This document shows, piece after piece, positions 6,834-15,455 of a stretch of 36,798 bases of DNA; the stretch's first letter is position 1, and every line of letters starts with the position of its first letter. This DNA is from Christensenellaceae bacterium (lineage in GTDB: Bacteria > Bacillota > Clostridia > Christensenellales > Aristaeellaceae), in contig JAHHSO010000020.1 of assembly GCA_020025205.1 (NCBI GenBank), forward strand, positions 1 to 36,798, written 5' to 3'. The notes beneath the pieces are model-generated. The model had not been told where the DNA came from. It made no database searches and saw only the letters and a list, made by a program, of their open reading frames with translations. The position numbers and the translations under genes are program-made.

Positions 6834-8219
6834 ATGCAGGATGTAACGGTCCCGGATATGATGAGGGCGCGTGAAGCCCGGGCACAGATGCAGCGGGCGC
6901 TCCTTCGTGAATATCCGGGAACGGTTGTTGTCTGCCTGTGCATGAATATTGCTGGCCCTGTAAAGACGAACGAGCGGATTGAGCGCGCATTTCGATGGGG
7001 CGTTGAAGCGGTGCGTGCGGTGCTGAAACCATATGAAGCGCTCTTTAACCGCGAGATCCACGAAAAAACCGGACCAGAGGCGATGCTTTGCGTGCGTGCT
7101 GATGCGATAGAAGCGAAGCGTCGTCTGTGTACGCTGGAGGACGGCGAAGCGATCGGGCGGCTGCTGGATATTGATGTCATTGCGCCGGATGGGGAAAAAG
7201 TGTCAAGGACGGAAATTGGGCTTTCCCCCAGACAATGCCTGCTGTGCGGCAATCCGGCTCCCGTCTGCGCAAGAAGTCGTGCACATTCGGTGGATATTCT
7301 GTTTGCACGGGCAATGGAGATCATAGATGCACATTTCCATGCCCTGTTTGCCAAGCGTGCAGGGGAGCAGGCGCAGCGGGCGCTGCTCTGTGAAGTTGCA
7401 GTGACACCGAAACCCGGACTTGTGGACAGAAATAATTCCGGGGCACACGAAGACATGGATGTGTTCACATTCATTGACAGCGCATGCGCACTTCGCTGCT
7501 ACTTTTCAGACTGTGCGGCAATTGGTCTTTCCCATCGCGGCGGGGATGAAGGCGCGTGCTTTGAGGCGCTGCGTGTTCCGGGGCTTCTGGCAGAGGCGGA
7601 AATGGAGCGGGCAACGGGCGGGGTTAATACGCACAAAGGGGCTGTTTTTTCTCTCGGTATTGCCTGTGCAGCGCTGGGGATGACGCAGGGACAAGGCACG
7701 GAAGCGGCGCTTTTATGCTGCGGCAGGATGACGAAAGCGCGCATGATGCGGGAAATGGATGCGGCTCAGAAAGGAAATGCACGGACATTTGGTGAACTTG
7801 CTTTAAAGAACCAAAATGTCGGCGGCATTCGCAAAGAGGCGGCGGATGGATTTCCAAGCGTGAGGATGCGCGCGCTGCCTCGGCTGAGGAAATGTTTACA
7901 AGCGGGCATGAGTTACAATGACGCAGGCCTTTGCGCCATCGTGACGCTGATGGCAGATACACAGGATACAAATGTGCTCAAGCGCGGCGGCGAGGAAGGG
8001 CTCAAAGCCATGCACAACAGAGCACGGACGATGGACAGATGGATTGAAGCGGCGCTTGAAGATGGAAGCTTCTGCGCGGAAACGCTGCATAAACAGATGG
8101 AAGAGTGGGACAGGGAGCTGTCTGCACAGCGGATCAGCCCCGGCGGATGCGCGGATCTTCTGGCGCTGACTTTTTTGATGGATTTTGCAGAAAGAATAAA
8201 TGAAAACTGCGAGCACTAA
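6834..8219 (+). CDS. citXG: Fused CitX-CitG: phosphoribosyl-dephospho-CoA transferase / triphosphoribosyl-dephospho-CoA synthase
   Basis: A 461-residue fusion from ATG 6834, chosen because GGAGG lies nine bases upstream; an ATG at 6783 has no such site. Residues 1 to about 185 are CitX: REARAQMQRALL, CMNIAGPVKTNERI, GRLLDIDVIAPDGEKVSR and a CLLCGNPAPVCARSRAH end. Residues about 195-461 are CitG: EVAVTPKPGLVDRNNSGAH, ATGGVNTHKGAVFSLG, ADGFPSVRMRALP and DTQDTNVLKRGG. CitG makes 2'-(5''-triphosphoribosyl)-3'-dephospho-CoA from ATP and dephospho-CoA, and CitX transfers it to the citrate lyase ACP. CitX-CitG fusions are known. It is followed after 14 bases by the aldo/keto reductase gene, probably in one transcript. 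Confidence 0.92.
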   Translation: MQDVTVPDMMRAREARAQMQRALLREYPGTVVVCLCMNIAGPVKTNERIERAFRWGVEAVRAVLKPYEALFNREIHEKTGPEAMLCVRADAIEAKRRLCTLEDGEAIGRLLDIDVIAPDGEKVSRTEIGLSPRQCLLCGNPAPVCARSRAHSVDILFARAMEIIDAHFHALFAKRAGEQAQRALLCEVAVTPKPGLVDRNNSGAHEDMDVFTFIDSACALRCYFSDCAAIGLSHRGGDEGACFEALRVPGLLAEAEMERATGGVNTHKGAVFSLGIACAALGMTQGQGTEAALLCCGRMTKARMMREMDAAQKGNARTFGELALKNQNVGGIRKEAADGFPSVRMRALPRLRKCLQAGMSYNDAGLCAIVTLMADTQDTNVLKRGGEEGLKAMHNRARTMDRWIEAALEDGSFCAETLHKQMEEWDRELSAQRISPGGCADLLALTFLMDFAERINENCEH

Positions 8220-8233
8220 AAGGAGAGAAGAAA

Positions 8234-9352
8234 ATGGATTATACGACGATTGATAAGCTGGGGGTCAGGCCATCACGCCTGGGGTTTGGCGGCATGAGGT
8301 TTCCAACGACCGCAGAAGGCGCAATTGATGAACCGCGCGCTGCGGCCATGCTGGACATGGCGTATCAGGCAGGCGTCAATTACTATGATACCGCTTATTT
8401 TTATCACGATCACACAAGTGAGAGTTTCCTTGGCCGTGCTTTGCAGGCGTATCCGAGGGACAGCTTCTATCTGGCGACAAAGCTCCCGGTATACATCATC
8501 CACAGCATTGACGATGCCAGAAGGATTTTTGAGGAGCAGCTTGCTACGCTGGATACGCCGTATTTTGATTTTTACCTTCTTCATGCGCTCAATGCGCAGC
8601 GTTGGCAGAGCGTGCAGGAACTGGGCATCATTCCATTTTTGGAAGAAGAACAGAAAAAGGGCAGAATTAAGCATCTGGGTTTCTCCTTCCATGACAGTTA
8701 CGAAGTGTTTGAGCGCATTCTGACGTCACGAGACTGGGATTTTTGTCAGATCCAGTTCAATTATATGGACTCGAATATTCAGGCGGGCGAGCGCGGCTAT
8801 GAACTGGCCAAGAAACGCGGTGTGCCGATTGTGGTCATGGAACCGGTCAAGGGCGGAAGCCTGGCGACGCTCAGCCCGGAACTGACAGCGCCGTTTGCCG
8901 CTGCTCATCCGGATTGGACGCCGGCTTCCTGGGCGATGCGCTGGGTGGCCAGCCACGACAACTGCCGCGTGATCCTTTCGGGCATGTCCACGGAGGAACA
9001 GGTGGAGGACAACCTGCGCACATTTGACGGCTGCCAGCCGCTCACGCAAGAGGAAATGAAGATTGTGGAGGGAGTGCGCGATGCGGTGCGCGCACGGTCG
9101 GTCATCGGCTGCACAAAGTGCCGCTACTGTATGCCCTGCCCGTTCGGCGTCAATATTCCGGAGAATTTCAAGATGGAAAATGAGTATGCCATGTACACCA
9201 ATGAGGCACATCGTCGCTCTCAGTGGGAGGACATGGACAAAGAAGAACGAGCCGACATGTGCAGAAAGTGCGGCAAGTGCGAAAGCGTCTGCCCGCAGAA
9301 ATTGCCCATCCGCCAGCTGCTTTCGGATATCGCGGAAAAAATGAAGGATTGA
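8234..9352 (+). CDS. Aldo/keto reductase with C-terminal 4Fe-4S ferredoxin domain
   Basis: 372 residues, starting at ATG 8234 after AAGGAG. The AKR barrel carries the tetrad D52 and Y57 (NYYDTAYFYH), K83 (ATKLP) and H117 (YLLHALN). From residue 293 come CTKCRYCMPCPFGVNIP and CRKCGKCESVCPQKLPI, eight or more cysteines for one or two 4Fe-4S clusters. This is the COG1453-type predicted oxidoreductase common in anaerobes. It presumably couples carbonyl/alcohol chemistry to ferredoxin-like electron flow; the substrate is unknown. It follows citXG closely, but no specific link to citrate metabolism is evident. Confidence 0.92.
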   Translation: MDYTTIDKLGVRPSRLGFGGMRFPTTAEGAIDEPRAAAMLDMAYQAGVNYYDTAYFYHDHTSESFLGRALQAYPRDSFYLATKLPVYIIHSIDDARRIFEEQLATLDTPYFDFYLLHALNAQRWQSVQELGIIPFLEEEQKKGRIKHLGFSFHDSYEVFERILTSRDWDFCQIQFNYMDSNIQAGERGYELAKKRGVPIVVMEPVKGGSLATLSPELTAPFAAAHPDWTPASWAMRWVASHDNCRVILSGMSTEEQVEDNLRTFDGCQPLTQEEMKIVEGVRDAVRARSVIGCTKCRYCMPCPFGVNIPENFKMENEYAMYTNEAHRRSQWEDMDKEERADMCRKCGKCESVCPQKLPIRQLLSDIAEKMKD

Positions 9353-9399
9353 CAGGGAAGCTGTTGGGTGTTATCCTGAAAGAAAAAAGGAGTATTCTC

Positions 9400-9693
9400 A
9401 TGGAAGAGATCAATATGGAAATGACGACCAGCGAGCATCGCGCCATCGTCTTTAAAATGAACCGCAAACAGGCCGCGTCCATCGCGCGCTATATCAAGGA
9501 ACATTCCTCTGCATCTGAAACCATTTTTGCCGTCGATGTGGACACGTTGGAGCTGATTGTGCAGGCCAAGAACGCACACGAGAACGATGTCATCGTTCTG
9601 GATGGCGAGGAAGATGTCTTCGAGGTTGAAGAAGAGATCGTAGAAGAGAATCAGGAAGTTTACGTCGAAATGGACGAAGACGACCAGGAGTAA
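9400..9693 (+). CDS. Small acidic protein of unknown function
   Basis: 97 residues from ATG 9400 (AAAAGGAG seven bases upstream). Residues 1-70 look like a compact mixed alpha/beta domain (TSEHRAIVFKMNRKQAASIA...). The last 30 residues are extremely acidic (VFEVEEEIVEENQEVYVEMD). No known family was recognised. It lies 47 bases after the aldo/keto reductase and just before a strong terminator, so it is probably the last gene of the citXG transcript. Confidence 0.75.
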   Translation: MEEINMEMTTSEHRAIVFKMNRKQAASIARYIKEHSSASETIFAVDVDTLELIVQAKNAHENDVIVLDGEEDVFEVEEEIVEENQEVYVEMDEDDQE

Positions 9694-9700
9694 TCAAGAA

Positions 9701-9726
9701 GGGCGGACAGTGATCCGCCCTTTTTT
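9701..9726 (+). terminator. Intrinsic terminator
   Basis: GGGCGGA (9701-9707), a 6-base loop, TCCGCCC (9714-9720) and six Ts. It ends the citXG - reductase - acidic protein transcript. Confidence 0.92.
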
Positions 9727-9842
9727 GGATGCCAAGAAGCGTTGAGTGACTTTAAAGGAGTCGCCATTGTTTATGGAATGGGACGGCAAAAGCAATATTA
9801 AGGCTTGAGAAAATCGAAATACAATGAATGGGGAGATTTGAG

Positions 9843-10334
9843 ATGGAGCGCTTTGTGAACGAATACCGCTATACGCCGGAGCTGGCCGAGGAGAGCGTCG
9901 GCGCCTGGTGGAAATGGAAGAATAAGAAGGGGGTGGACAGCATGCTGGTCTGCATGGTGATGATTCCCCTTCTTGCGATATTCACTCAGAATATGTATTG
10001 CCTGATGATTCTGTTTCTGCCGATTGCTGTTTTACTGCTTTTAAAGGCGAAGGCAAAGAAGGGCATTCAAACAGAAAAAAGCCGCTTGCAAGTGATGCAC
10101 CCCAATGAAGCGCCGATGGTTCGCGTTGAAATCTGCGAAAATATTTCTCTTAAAACCGAGGAAACCAGCCGCACCATATCCTTTAGTGATATTGAGGATG
10201 TTTTGGAAACGCAATCTCTGATTGTTCTGTGCATGGCGGGCATGATGACCATTGCGCTGGATAAAAATGGCTTTGTGGAGGGAACAGCGGAGCGGTGTCT
10301 GGATGAATTGCGTCAAAGGCATGGAAAACGTTGA
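9843..10334 (+). CDS. YcxB-like membrane protein
   Basis: 163 residues from ATG 9843, with GGGGAG seven bases upstream; the in-frame ATG at 9828 lacks a site. A cytoplasmic N-terminus (MERFVNEYRYTPELAEESVG) precedes two membrane segments (MLVCMVMIPLLAIF and LMILFLPIAVLLLL). A soluble C-terminal domain, VRVEICENISLKTEETSRTI followed by SFSDIEDVLETQSLIVL and IALDKNGFVEG, matches the YcxB-like C-terminal pattern. The function of that family is unknown. It is monocistronic, between two terminators. Confidence 0.7.
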   Translation: MERFVNEYRYTPELAEESVGAWWKWKNKKGVDSMLVCMVMIPLLAIFTQNMYCLMILFLPIAVLLLLKAKAKKGIQTEKSRLQVMHPNEAPMVRVEICENISLKTEETSRTISFSDIEDVLETQSLIVLCMAGMMTIALDKNGFVEGTAERCLDELRQRHGKR

Positions 10335-10362
10335 TAAGAGTATTCAATTTTAAATGTATAGA

Positions 10363-10396
10363 AGCGGAGCGTGTTCTGAGATACGCACCGCTTTTA
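10363..10396 (+). terminator. Intrinsic terminator after the YcxB-like gene
   Basis: AGCGG(A)GCGT pairs with ACGC(A)CCGCT across a 10-base loop, followed by TTTATT. The following 220 bases to the next gene hold only a short coding-like stretch (VDLDRIIQRVKQGVLFEGAK) with no start, perhaps a gene relic. Confidence 0.7.
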
Positions 10397-10616
10397 TTCA
10401 TAAAATGCCCGCAGAAAGCCGGTTGATTTGGACAGAATCATTCAGAGGGTGAAACAGGGCGTGCTTTTTGAAGGGGCTAAAATTGAAAAGATTGATGGAA
10501 GCAGCTGGAAAACAGCCTGTAAATGCGCTTGAAAAAAGTTCGGAACGCTTTGTGTACAGACGGGTATAAGCGCCGGAAGATTGGGAAAAAGTAAAGCGCA
10601 CAAGGAGGTTGATCCA

Positions 10617-12053
10617 GTGAAAAAGATGTTCATGATGCTTGCCCTCTGTCTGTTGTGTCCGGCAGTCGGACTGGCCGAGGGCCTTCCGACCTTTCTGGAT
10701 ACAGTACAGGAGGGGCTGAGCGAAGGTCTGGCGCTTGGCGCTGAACAGGCCGCAAAGGAACTGACGCTCGAATTCGAGACGGAAACAGACAGAGTCGAAT
10801 CCGGGGAGACCATCATGCTCAAAGTGAAGGCGGGCAACCCGCTTCCAGTCGCGGCGGCAGTACATTTCAGCCTTGCGCTGCCGGAACGCCTGAGCCTTGA
10901 GGACGCGGTACAATGGGAGGCCGTGCTGCCTGCGGCTGAAATGGATGGAGAAAAGTTTGTGCCGTCCGAGACGGTGTTTGAAAAGAAGCTGACGCTTCTT
11001 CCAGGCGGTACGAGCGAAGAGACGGAGATTGAGTGTGAAATGAGCATGGGTACGCGCTTTTATCGCGCACGTATGCCGCTGGCACTGTGTGTGCCGAATG
11101 TCAAAGCAGAAGCTCGCGTACTGGGTGCGTCGGAAGGAAGGCTCACCCCCGGAAGTCAGGCGGCTTATGAGATCAAGATTACAAACGATGGAACAGCAGA
11201 AAAGACTGTCGAAGTGGATTTGACGTTGCCGGATGGCATGACGCTGCAGGAAGGCAGCAATTCATTTAAAGCCAATGTGCTTGCAAGAGCAGCACAGGCC
11301 GGAGAAAAATCAGAAGCAATTGTTCGCCTGCCCGTCCACATTGATGAACATGTGCTGGATGAAGACGAAGATGCCATGCGTCTTTTGACTGGTCAGCTGC
11401 ATGTGGATGGTACAAGGGTGCCGCTGCCGCGCATTCAGGTTTGCGGCCCGAAGATCACGGCCAGACTTTTGCCGGAAAAGGATAATCTGCGGACAGGAGA
11501 GGAGATGGGGCTTCGCCTGATGGTGGTGAACACGGGTCTGGCTGAAGCGGATGTACAATTGTCCTGTGTTTTGCCGCGCGGACTGACGCTGGTGGAGGAA
11601 GAAAGAACCCCCGGCGAAGCGGACAAACGCATGGATGATGATGACGGAGCACCTCATGCTGCGCCGGTTCTTGCGGATCAGGCGGAAGAGCCGCCCATGC
11701 GCCGCGAAAAGAACACATTGATTTTCAATGTGCATATGGATGCGGCGACGGAATGCGCTGGCGGCATGAATGCGAATACACGCGTAATTGACCTGAAAGT
11801 ACGCGCAGACGAACCGCGCAGCGACATGAAAGAACAGTTTTTGGGAACAACGCTTGCATGGAAGACCGATGACGGCCAGACTAATCTGGGACAGGGTGCT
11901 GCTGTGCGGGTATACAGACCGGTTTTTTCCGATATGGACAAGGCGGACTGGCACGCGATTTTCTGGGCGGGAGTATTGCTGGCGGTAACGGTTTTCTGCC
12001 TGTATGCAGCGGTTGGTGCGGAACGCAAGAAGGATGAATACAATTTTGAATAA
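10617..12053 (+). CDS. Secreted, membrane-anchored DUF11-like repeat protein
   Basis: 478 residues from GTG 10617, chosen because AAGGAGG sits eight bases before it and because it gives a clean signal peptide (KKMFMMLALCLLCPAVGLAE). The exported part holds two or three immunoglobulin-like beta domains of the DUF11/NPCBM-associated type: LTLEFETETDRVESGETIML, PGSQAAYEIKITNDGTAEKT with VDLTLPDGMTLQEGS, and RTGEEMGLRLMVVNTGLAEA with SCVLPRGLTLVEE. An acidic linker (KRMDDDDGAPHAA) follows. A C-terminal membrane helix (AIFWAGVLLAVTVFCLYAAV) and short basic tail anchor it. There is no LPXTG motif. It is probably a cell-envelope structural or adhesion protein. Confidence 0.75.
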   Translation: MKKMFMMLALCLLCPAVGLAEGLPTFLDTVQEGLSEGLALGAEQAAKELTLEFETETDRVESGETIMLKVKAGNPLPVAAAVHFSLALPERLSLEDAVQWEAVLPAAEMDGEKFVPSETVFEKKLTLLPGGTSEETEIECEMSMGTRFYRARMPLALCVPNVKAEARVLGASEGRLTPGSQAAYEIKITNDGTAEKTVEVDLTLPDGMTLQEGSNSFKANVLARAAQAGEKSEAIVRLPVHIDEHVLDEDEDAMRLLTGQLHVDGTRVPLPRIQVCGPKITARLLPEKDNLRTGEEMGLRLMVVNTGLAEADVQLSCVLPRGLTLVEEERTPGEADKRMDDDDGAPHAAPVLADQAEEPPMRREKNTLIFNVHMDAATECAGGMNANTRVIDLKVRADEPRSDMKEQFLGTTLAWKTDDGQTNLGQGAAVRVYRPVFSDMDKADWHAIFWAGVLLAVTVFCLYAAVGAERKKDEYNFE

Positions 12054-12056
12054 AAA

Positions 12057-12092
12057 CAGCTTCCTGTCTGAAAAAGGCAGGAGCTTTTTTTT
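12057..12092 (+). terminator. Intrinsic terminator
   Basis: AGCTTCCTGTCT and AGGCAGGAGCT form an imperfect stem with a GAAAA loop, followed by eight Ts. Confidence 0.85.
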
Positions 12093-12158
12093 CGATTGGA
12101 TTAGACATATAAAAATGCGCGAAGTGCATGGAACATCCAGCCTCGCGCGTTTAAATGC

Positions 12159-13013
12159 TTATTCGGACTGCCCGGTACAGGGGTGCGGTGCGGCTTGCAT
12201 GGCGCATTCCATCGCGGCAACCCGTGCGGATGCCTGCTGGCAGAATGCTTGACAGTGTGTCTGCCTGTCTGCATCCGGCAGGGCGATGTACTCTTTCAGG
12301 AGGGTTACTATGTTTCCTGCTTCATCCTGCAAATGAGAAAAGCGTGCTTTTTCATCGGACAGCTCGATTCGAAGCATGTCGCAGCGCGCGTTCAGCTGGT
12401 CGGCGCGGCGCAGGACGCCGGCATTCGGGGCATCATGCGGCGCAAACGCAAGATTCATCAGATGATCCAGCGAAGAAAAAAGCTGGGTGATCTGTGGATC
12501 GCCGGATTGGTCCGCACGCGTTTTCAGCGTTGAAAGCCCGTCTTCCGCAGAGGCATAGGGGCTGATAAAAGCCGTGCCTTCCTCAGCCAATTCCTTCATC
12601 ACCCGCTGGACAAGCTCTGGACGCGTGCGGATGGTGGAGCGATACTTGTTTTGCAGGCGAAGCATCAATGTTTTGTCTCCGCCGGCCAATTGGCGCACAC
12701 ACGCGCGCACGCTCATTCCCTGAGCGCGGGCAGCCAGCACGTTTCGCAAAAGGGATTCCACCTCGTCCGGCGCGAACGTTTCAAAAGGCATGGCGTGGGA
12801 CGAGTCTTTGCCGGAACGAATTTGTGCATAGTAAAAATTGCGGATGCTGTTGGGTTTCCTGCCCAGCGTTTCGCCCATACGTTCAAAGACGCTGCGCAGA
12901 GATTCGCCGGACGATTCGGCCTCTTCGATGTTTTTTTTCAGGACGCTGATTTCTTCATCCTGCCAGCCGCCGTGCGGCCCTCTGACGTGCTGACAGCTCC
13001 CGGACATTTCCAT
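12159..13013 (-). CDS. Myb/SANT-like DNA-binding regulator, RsfA-type
   Basis: 284 residues from the ATG at 13011-13013, preceded by AAGGAGG. The N-terminal 60 residues look like a Myb/SANT or RsfA-like DNA-binding domain: GGWQDEEISVLKKNIEEAES followed by VFERMGETLGRKPNSIRNFY. A second helix-rich segment (MSVRACVRQLAGGDKTLMLR) may be another HTH. The C-terminal half contains a predicted coiled coil (RADQLNARCDMLRIELSDEK) and ends in an Ala/Gln-rich tail. RsfA-like proteins in Bacillus regulate prespore genes, so a sporulation or envelope role is possible but not shown. It is divergent from the LCP-CapA genes. Confidence 0.6.
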   Translation of the reverse strand: MEMSGSCQHVRGPHGGWQDEEISVLKKNIEEAESSGESLRSVFERMGETLGRKPNSIRNFYYAQIRSGKDSSHAMPFETFAPDEVESLLRNVLAARAQGMSVRACVRQLAGGDKTLMLRLQNKYRSTIRTRPELVQRVMKELAEEGTAFISPYASAEDGLSTLKTRADQSGDPQITQLFSSLDHLMNLAFAPHDAPNAGVLRRADQLNARCDMLRIELSDEKARFSHLQDEAGNIVTLLKEYIALPDADRQTHCQAFCQQASARVAAMECAMQAAPHPCTGQSE

Positions 13014-13355
13014 TTTTTTGCCTCCTTGAAGTTTTCTCTGCGCATAGCGCAGGTGCGGCATAAGGCCGCCTGTAAACAGGGTGCGCGTAGATGGAGTGTT
13101 TTATACGATTTAAAATCCGTTTGTGTTCGTATGTCGTTAACAGTCTATGTACAAGATGCCTCCGTGATAACCGCTCAAAGCATTGCCTGATACGGGCTTT
13201 TGCGGTATAATCATCTGTATGCGAATGATTGGCGTTTGACACGCCATCAAAGAAAAAAAGGAAAATTTTTCAAAACGGGATGAAAATGGCTTTCTTTTCC
13301 GTCCTGTTGGATAGAAGAAACATGAAAATAAACGCGCTTGCGCACGGAGGAAAAC
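13014..13355. other. Divergent control region between the Myb-like regulator and the LCP gene
   Basis: 342 bases with no gene. It holds the LCP promoter (13183-13211), a small hairpin GGCGT-TTGAC-ACGCC at about 13231-13245, and an imperfect hairpin AACGGGATGAAAA/TTTTCCGTCCTGTT at about 13275-13310 inside the presumed 145-base leader of the LCP transcript. No T-tract follows either hairpin. No known riboswitch was recognised. Confidence 0.5.
13183..13211 (+). promoter_or_regulatory. Promoter for the LCP-CapA operon
   Basis: TTGCCT (13183-13188), a 17-base spacer and a perfect TATAAT (13206-13211). This leaves an unusually long leader of about 140 bases before the ATG at 13356. Confidence 0.65.
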
Positions 13356-14210
13356 ATGGTCAAACGCATTTTTTGGTTGATGGCAGCGATGCTCCTGCTC
13401 TTAACGGCGGGGTATGCAGAAGAAAATACGCAGGTGAAGCACTACCTGCTCCTTGGAGAAGACGGCTATGCAGAGGAAGTGACGGAGGATGCCAGAACGG
13501 ACACCATTGTCGTTGTTTCTCTGGATTCCAAATATAACCGTGTCATCATGACATCCATTCTGCGTGACAGCCGCATTGACAACCCGCGCGGCAATCCTAC
13601 AAAGGCAAATCTTTTATACAAATATCATGGATTCGACGGCATTGTCAGCTGCCTGGAACGCGATCTCGGAATTGAGATTGAGGGAGCTGTGCTGGTTAAT
13701 TTTGAAAACATCAAGCCGGTCATTGATGCATTGGGCGGCGTGGATATTGAAATTACTGAAAATGAGTATCTGACGATCAAAAGTATCCTCAAGGGAAAGG
13801 ATCCCAATATGCCGGAAGGACCCGGCATGGTGCATATGACGGGTCGCATCGCGCTGGCATATATGCGGGACAGATGGTCCGGCAACGGCGATTTCAGCAG
13901 AACGGAGCGTCAAAGGCGGGTTGTCAGCCAGCTTTTTGAAAAGTGCCGCAGCCTTTCGCTGATGGAGCTTGTCGATGTGTACAACGCGGTTTCGCCGGGC
14001 ATGAAGATGAACCTGTCTGCGATGGATATTCTGGGCGCAATTTCCAGCGGCTATCGGCTTGTGTCCAAGGATGCAGACTTTGTGCAGTTTTGCGTCCCTC
14101 AGGAGGGAACCTGGTCGTATACGTCCGTGGGCTCGTCCTCGTCTGCGCTTGCTGTAAACTGGGAGAGAAACAGCGAGAAATTCCACGAGCTGCTCAATAA
14201 CCCGCAGTAA
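13356..14210 (+). CDS. LytR-CpsA-Psr (LCP) family protein
   Basis: 284 residues from ATG 13356, with GGAGG six bases upstream. A cleavable-looking signal segment (KRIFWLMAAMLLLLTAGYAE) is followed by the LCP core: DARTDTIVVVSLDSKYNRV, MTSILRDSRI (Arg70 and Asp71 of the phosphate-binding site), INALGG-type IDALGGVDIEIT, and MTGRIALAYMRDRW with FSRTERQRRVV. LCP enzymes transfer lipid-linked polymers such as wall teichoic acid or capsule to peptidoglycan on the outer surface. Most are anchored by an N-terminal membrane helix; here the helix ends in an AYAE-like site and may be cleaved. It is followed after 23 bases by a CapA-family gene. Confidence 0.92.
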   Translation: MVKRIFWLMAAMLLLLTAGYAEENTQVKHYLLLGEDGYAEEVTEDARTDTIVVVSLDSKYNRVIMTSILRDSRIDNPRGNPTKANLLYKYHGFDGIVSCLERDLGIEIEGAVLVNFENIKPVIDALGGVDIEITENEYLTIKSILKGKDPNMPEGPGMVHMTGRIALAYMRDRWSGNGDFSRTERQRRVVSQLFEKCRSLSLMELVDVYNAVSPGMKMNLSAMDILGAISSGYRLVSKDADFVQFCVPQEGTWSYTSVGSSSSALAVNWERNSEKFHELLNNPQ

Positions 14211-14233
14211 AGAACAAAAGGATGGAACAAACG

Positions 14234-15397
14234 ATGAAAAAGAGAATTGCGGCGCTGCTGCTCATGCTGCTGCCTGTGTGCGCGCTGGCAGAAACGACGG
14301 ATGTGCTGACATTTGAAGGAGAGGAACCGCCGGAGGCGGAAAGCTGGGACGATGCTGTGTTCCGGGAGTGGTACCAGCGCGAAGATGGAAGCGACTGGCG
14401 TGTGCTGGAGGATGGTTCTGTCATCGTTACGCTGTCTGCTACGGGAGATGTGACCATCGGCGGCGATGTGCGCAAACGCGGCAGAAGCATTTTTGACAAG
14501 CAGCTGGAAAAAGAACCTTTGGGGTTGGAATTCCCAATGTCCAATGTGCGCAATATATTTGAGCGGGATGATTTGACGATTGTCAACTTTGAGGGGACGC
14601 TCACAGAAACCAAGAGCGCCACAAAGAACAGCTTTTCCTTTGCTGCGCCTCCGTCCTATGTGCAGGTTTTGACATCGGGCGGGATTGAGGCGGTTTCCCT
14701 TGAAAACAACCACGTCATGGATCATGGCAAGCAGGGATATGAAGACACCTGCAACACGCTTGAAGGGGCGGGCGTCCTGTACAGCGGGCATCTTGGCAGC
14801 AGCATCTTCACAACGGATACGGGCGTTGATATCGGCATGCTGGCCTATCAGACGTTTAACGGAAACTATCCCAAGATTCGCGAAGCGCTTCCGGGCGATA
14901 TACAGGCTTTGCGTGATGCGGGCTGTGAAATCGTGGTCGTCTCCTATCACTGGGGCGAAGAAAAGGAATATGTGCCCAATGAGCGCCAGGTGCCGCTGGG
15001 GCATGATACGATTGACGCCGGGGCGGATCTTGTGCTTGGACATCACAGCCACAGAATGAACCCCATTGAAGTGTACAAGGGGAAATATATCTGCTATTCG
15101 CTGGGCAATTTTTCATTTGCAGGAAATGCCAACCCGGAAGATATGGACACGTTTATTTTTCAAACGCGCTTCCGCGTGCATCCAGATGGAAAGGCAGAGC
15201 CGGAGGACATGCGGATCATTCCGTGTTCGATTTCATCAGAAGAAGCGTTTAATGACTTTAAGCCCACGCCGAAGGATGAAGAAGGGGCTGCGGCAATTGT
15301 TGCCCGCCTTGAAGAGCTGAACGAGAAGTTTGAAAAAGAGTATCCCGGATTCACGGCAGTGGACGAGTATCCTACGGACTGGAAATACACGTATTAA
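14234..15397 (+). CDS. CapA-family (PGA_cap) metallophosphatase-like exported protein
   Basis: 387 residues if started at ATG 14234, which begins a signal peptide (MKKRIAALLLMLLPVCALAE); ATG 14222 would add four residues. The CapA/PgsA-like phosphoesterase fold is shown by LSATGDVTIGGDV, VNFEGTLTETKSATKNSF, VSLENNHVMDHGKQGYEDT, VVSYHWGEEKEYVP and DLVLGHHSHRMNPIEVY followed by YSLGNFSFAG. These Asp, Asn, His and Glu residues would bind metal. CapA proteins take part in poly-gamma-glutamate or other surface polymer synthesis or release. Together with the LCP gene it forms a two-gene surface-polymer operon ending at a terminator. Confidence 0.9.
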   Translation: MKKRIAALLLMLLPVCALAETTDVLTFEGEEPPEAESWDDAVFREWYQREDGSDWRVLEDGSVIVTLSATGDVTIGGDVRKRGRSIFDKQLEKEPLGLEFPMSNVRNIFERDDLTIVNFEGTLTETKSATKNSFSFAAPPSYVQVLTSGGIEAVSLENNHVMDHGKQGYEDTCNTLEGAGVLYSGHLGSSIFTTDTGVDIGMLAYQTFNGNYPKIREALPGDIQALRDAGCEIVVVSYHWGEEKEYVPNERQVPLGHDTIDAGADLVLGHHSHRMNPIEVYKGKYICYSLGNFSFAGNANPEDMDTFIFQTRFRVHPDGKAEPEDMRIIPCSISSEEAFNDFKPTPKDEEGAAAIVARLEELNEKFEKEYPGFTAVDEYPTDWKYTY

Positions 15398-15409
15398 AAT
15401 CAGAAACAT

Positions 15410-15437
15410 AGAGCGGCATTGCGGTGCCGCTCTCTTT
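15410..15437 (+). terminator. Intrinsic terminator
   Basis: A perfect nine-bp stem, AGAGCGGCA (15410-15418) and TGCCGCTCT (15425-15433), with a 6-base loop. The T-tract is short (CTTT), so read-through into the next gene 20 bases on is possible. Confidence 0.7.
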
Positions 15438-15455
15438 ATGCAGATGGAGGACAGG

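Noticed and set aside
6665..7474. Minus-strand extension of the citC frame (270 extra residues)
   Set aside because: It is antisense to citXG, has Ser/Arg-rich low-quality sequence, and citC has a clear ribosome binding site and family-typical start at 6664.
10440..10600. Possible small gene (VDLDRIIQRVKQGVLFEGAK...)
   Set aside because: The frame is preceded by a stop with no start codon or ribosome binding site; at most a relic.
13231..13310. Riboswitch in the LCP leader
   Set aside because: The hairpins are weak, there is no T-tract and no known aptamer pattern was recognised; kept only as a structured-leader observation.
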